Shown in pieces: positions 7,761 through 7,852 of a DNA stretch of 7,852 nt. The position numbers and the translations under genes are program-made. This DNA comes from Brevundimonas sp. UBA4609 (GTDB lineage: Bacteria > Pseudomonadota > Alphaproteobacteria > Caulobacterales > Caulobacteraceae): positions 944 through 8,795 of the forward strand of contig DGIZ01000171.1 of the NCBI GenBank assembly GCA_002386585.1, given 5' to 3'. The notes beneath the pieces are model-generated. The model was given only the letters and a program-made list of their open reading frames with translations. It had not been told where the DNA came from and made no database searches. Within the stretch, counting starts at the first letter, position 1, and every line of letters starts with the position of its first letter.

Positions 7761-7791
7761 AAAGGGGCCGCATCATTGCGGCCCCTTTTTT
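7761..7791 (+). terminator. Rho-independent terminator of clpB
   Basis: GGGGCCGC (7764-7771) and GCGGCCCC (7778-7785) form a perfect 8-bp GC-rich stem around the loop ATCATT. Six T residues (7786-7791) follow directly, and three A residues before the stem can pair with the first T residues. It begins 25 bases after the clpB stop codon and marks the end of the transcript. The A-tract on the left could also make it work in the opposite direction. Confidence 0.93.
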
Positions 7792-7795
7792 CTTT

Positions 7796-7852
7796 CGTCA
7801 TCCTCCGGCAAGCCGCGTCAGCGGCGCAGACCGGGGGACCCAGCGGCGCGCG
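7796..7852 (+). repeat. Structured intergenic repeat, possibly cut by the window edge
   Basis: Directly after the terminator, the sequence opens with CGTCATCC and contains nested inverted repeats. TCCTCCGG (7801-7808) faces CCGGGGGA (7831-7838), with one mismatch that is a G-U pair in + strand RNA, and GCCGC (7812-7816) faces GCGGC (7821-7825). It then reads ACCCAG (7838-7843). The opening TCATCC and the ending GGAYCCAG type are shared with the arms of the element at 2242-2348, so this looks like a member of the same repeat class with a longer stem. Whether an inverted partner follows cannot be seen. Confidence 0.6.

Overview
GC-rich DNA with strong third-position bias and long shadow ORFs opposite real genes. 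The protein types, a full-length ClpB and two kinds of structured intergenic repeat suggest an alphaproteobacterium, most likely of the Caulobacterales (Brevundimonas-like). That placement is inferred from sequence style and was not tested by a search.

Layout, left to right. (1) The C-terminal part of a small membrane-anchored, coiled-coil protein resembling the tail of SPFH/prohibitin-type proteins, + strand, cut by the left edge. (2) A 163-bp gap between convergent genes, filled by two inverted copies of a structured repeat. (3) A Tat-exported class C beta-lactamase-like serine hydrolase with a C-terminal DUF3471-type domain, - strand. (4) A 197-bp gap carrying a second, unrelated inverted repeat with 31-bp arms. 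(5) A BCCT-family betaine/choline/carnitine-type transporter with a BetT-like cytoplasmic tail, - strand. (6) A LysE/RhtB-family exporter 61 bp upstream of the transporter on the same strand, possibly co-transcribed with it. (7) A divergent intergenic region with a candidate heat-shock promoter. (8) A complete clpB disaggregase gene, + strand, followed by a clear Rho-independent terminator. (9) The start of another structured repeat that runs off the right edge and shares end motifs with the repeat in (4).

Functionally this is ordinary chromosomal housekeeping and stress content. ClpB rescues aggregated proteins after heat or other stress, the BCCT carrier may import compatible solutes or their precursors, and the LysE-type protein exports small amino-acid-like molecules. 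The hydrolase acts outside the cytoplasm on an unknown ester or amide substrate. There is no phage, transposase, CRISPR, toxin-antitoxin or defence signature, and I found no evidence for a new biological system. The points most worth checking are the repeat elements and the clpB leader.
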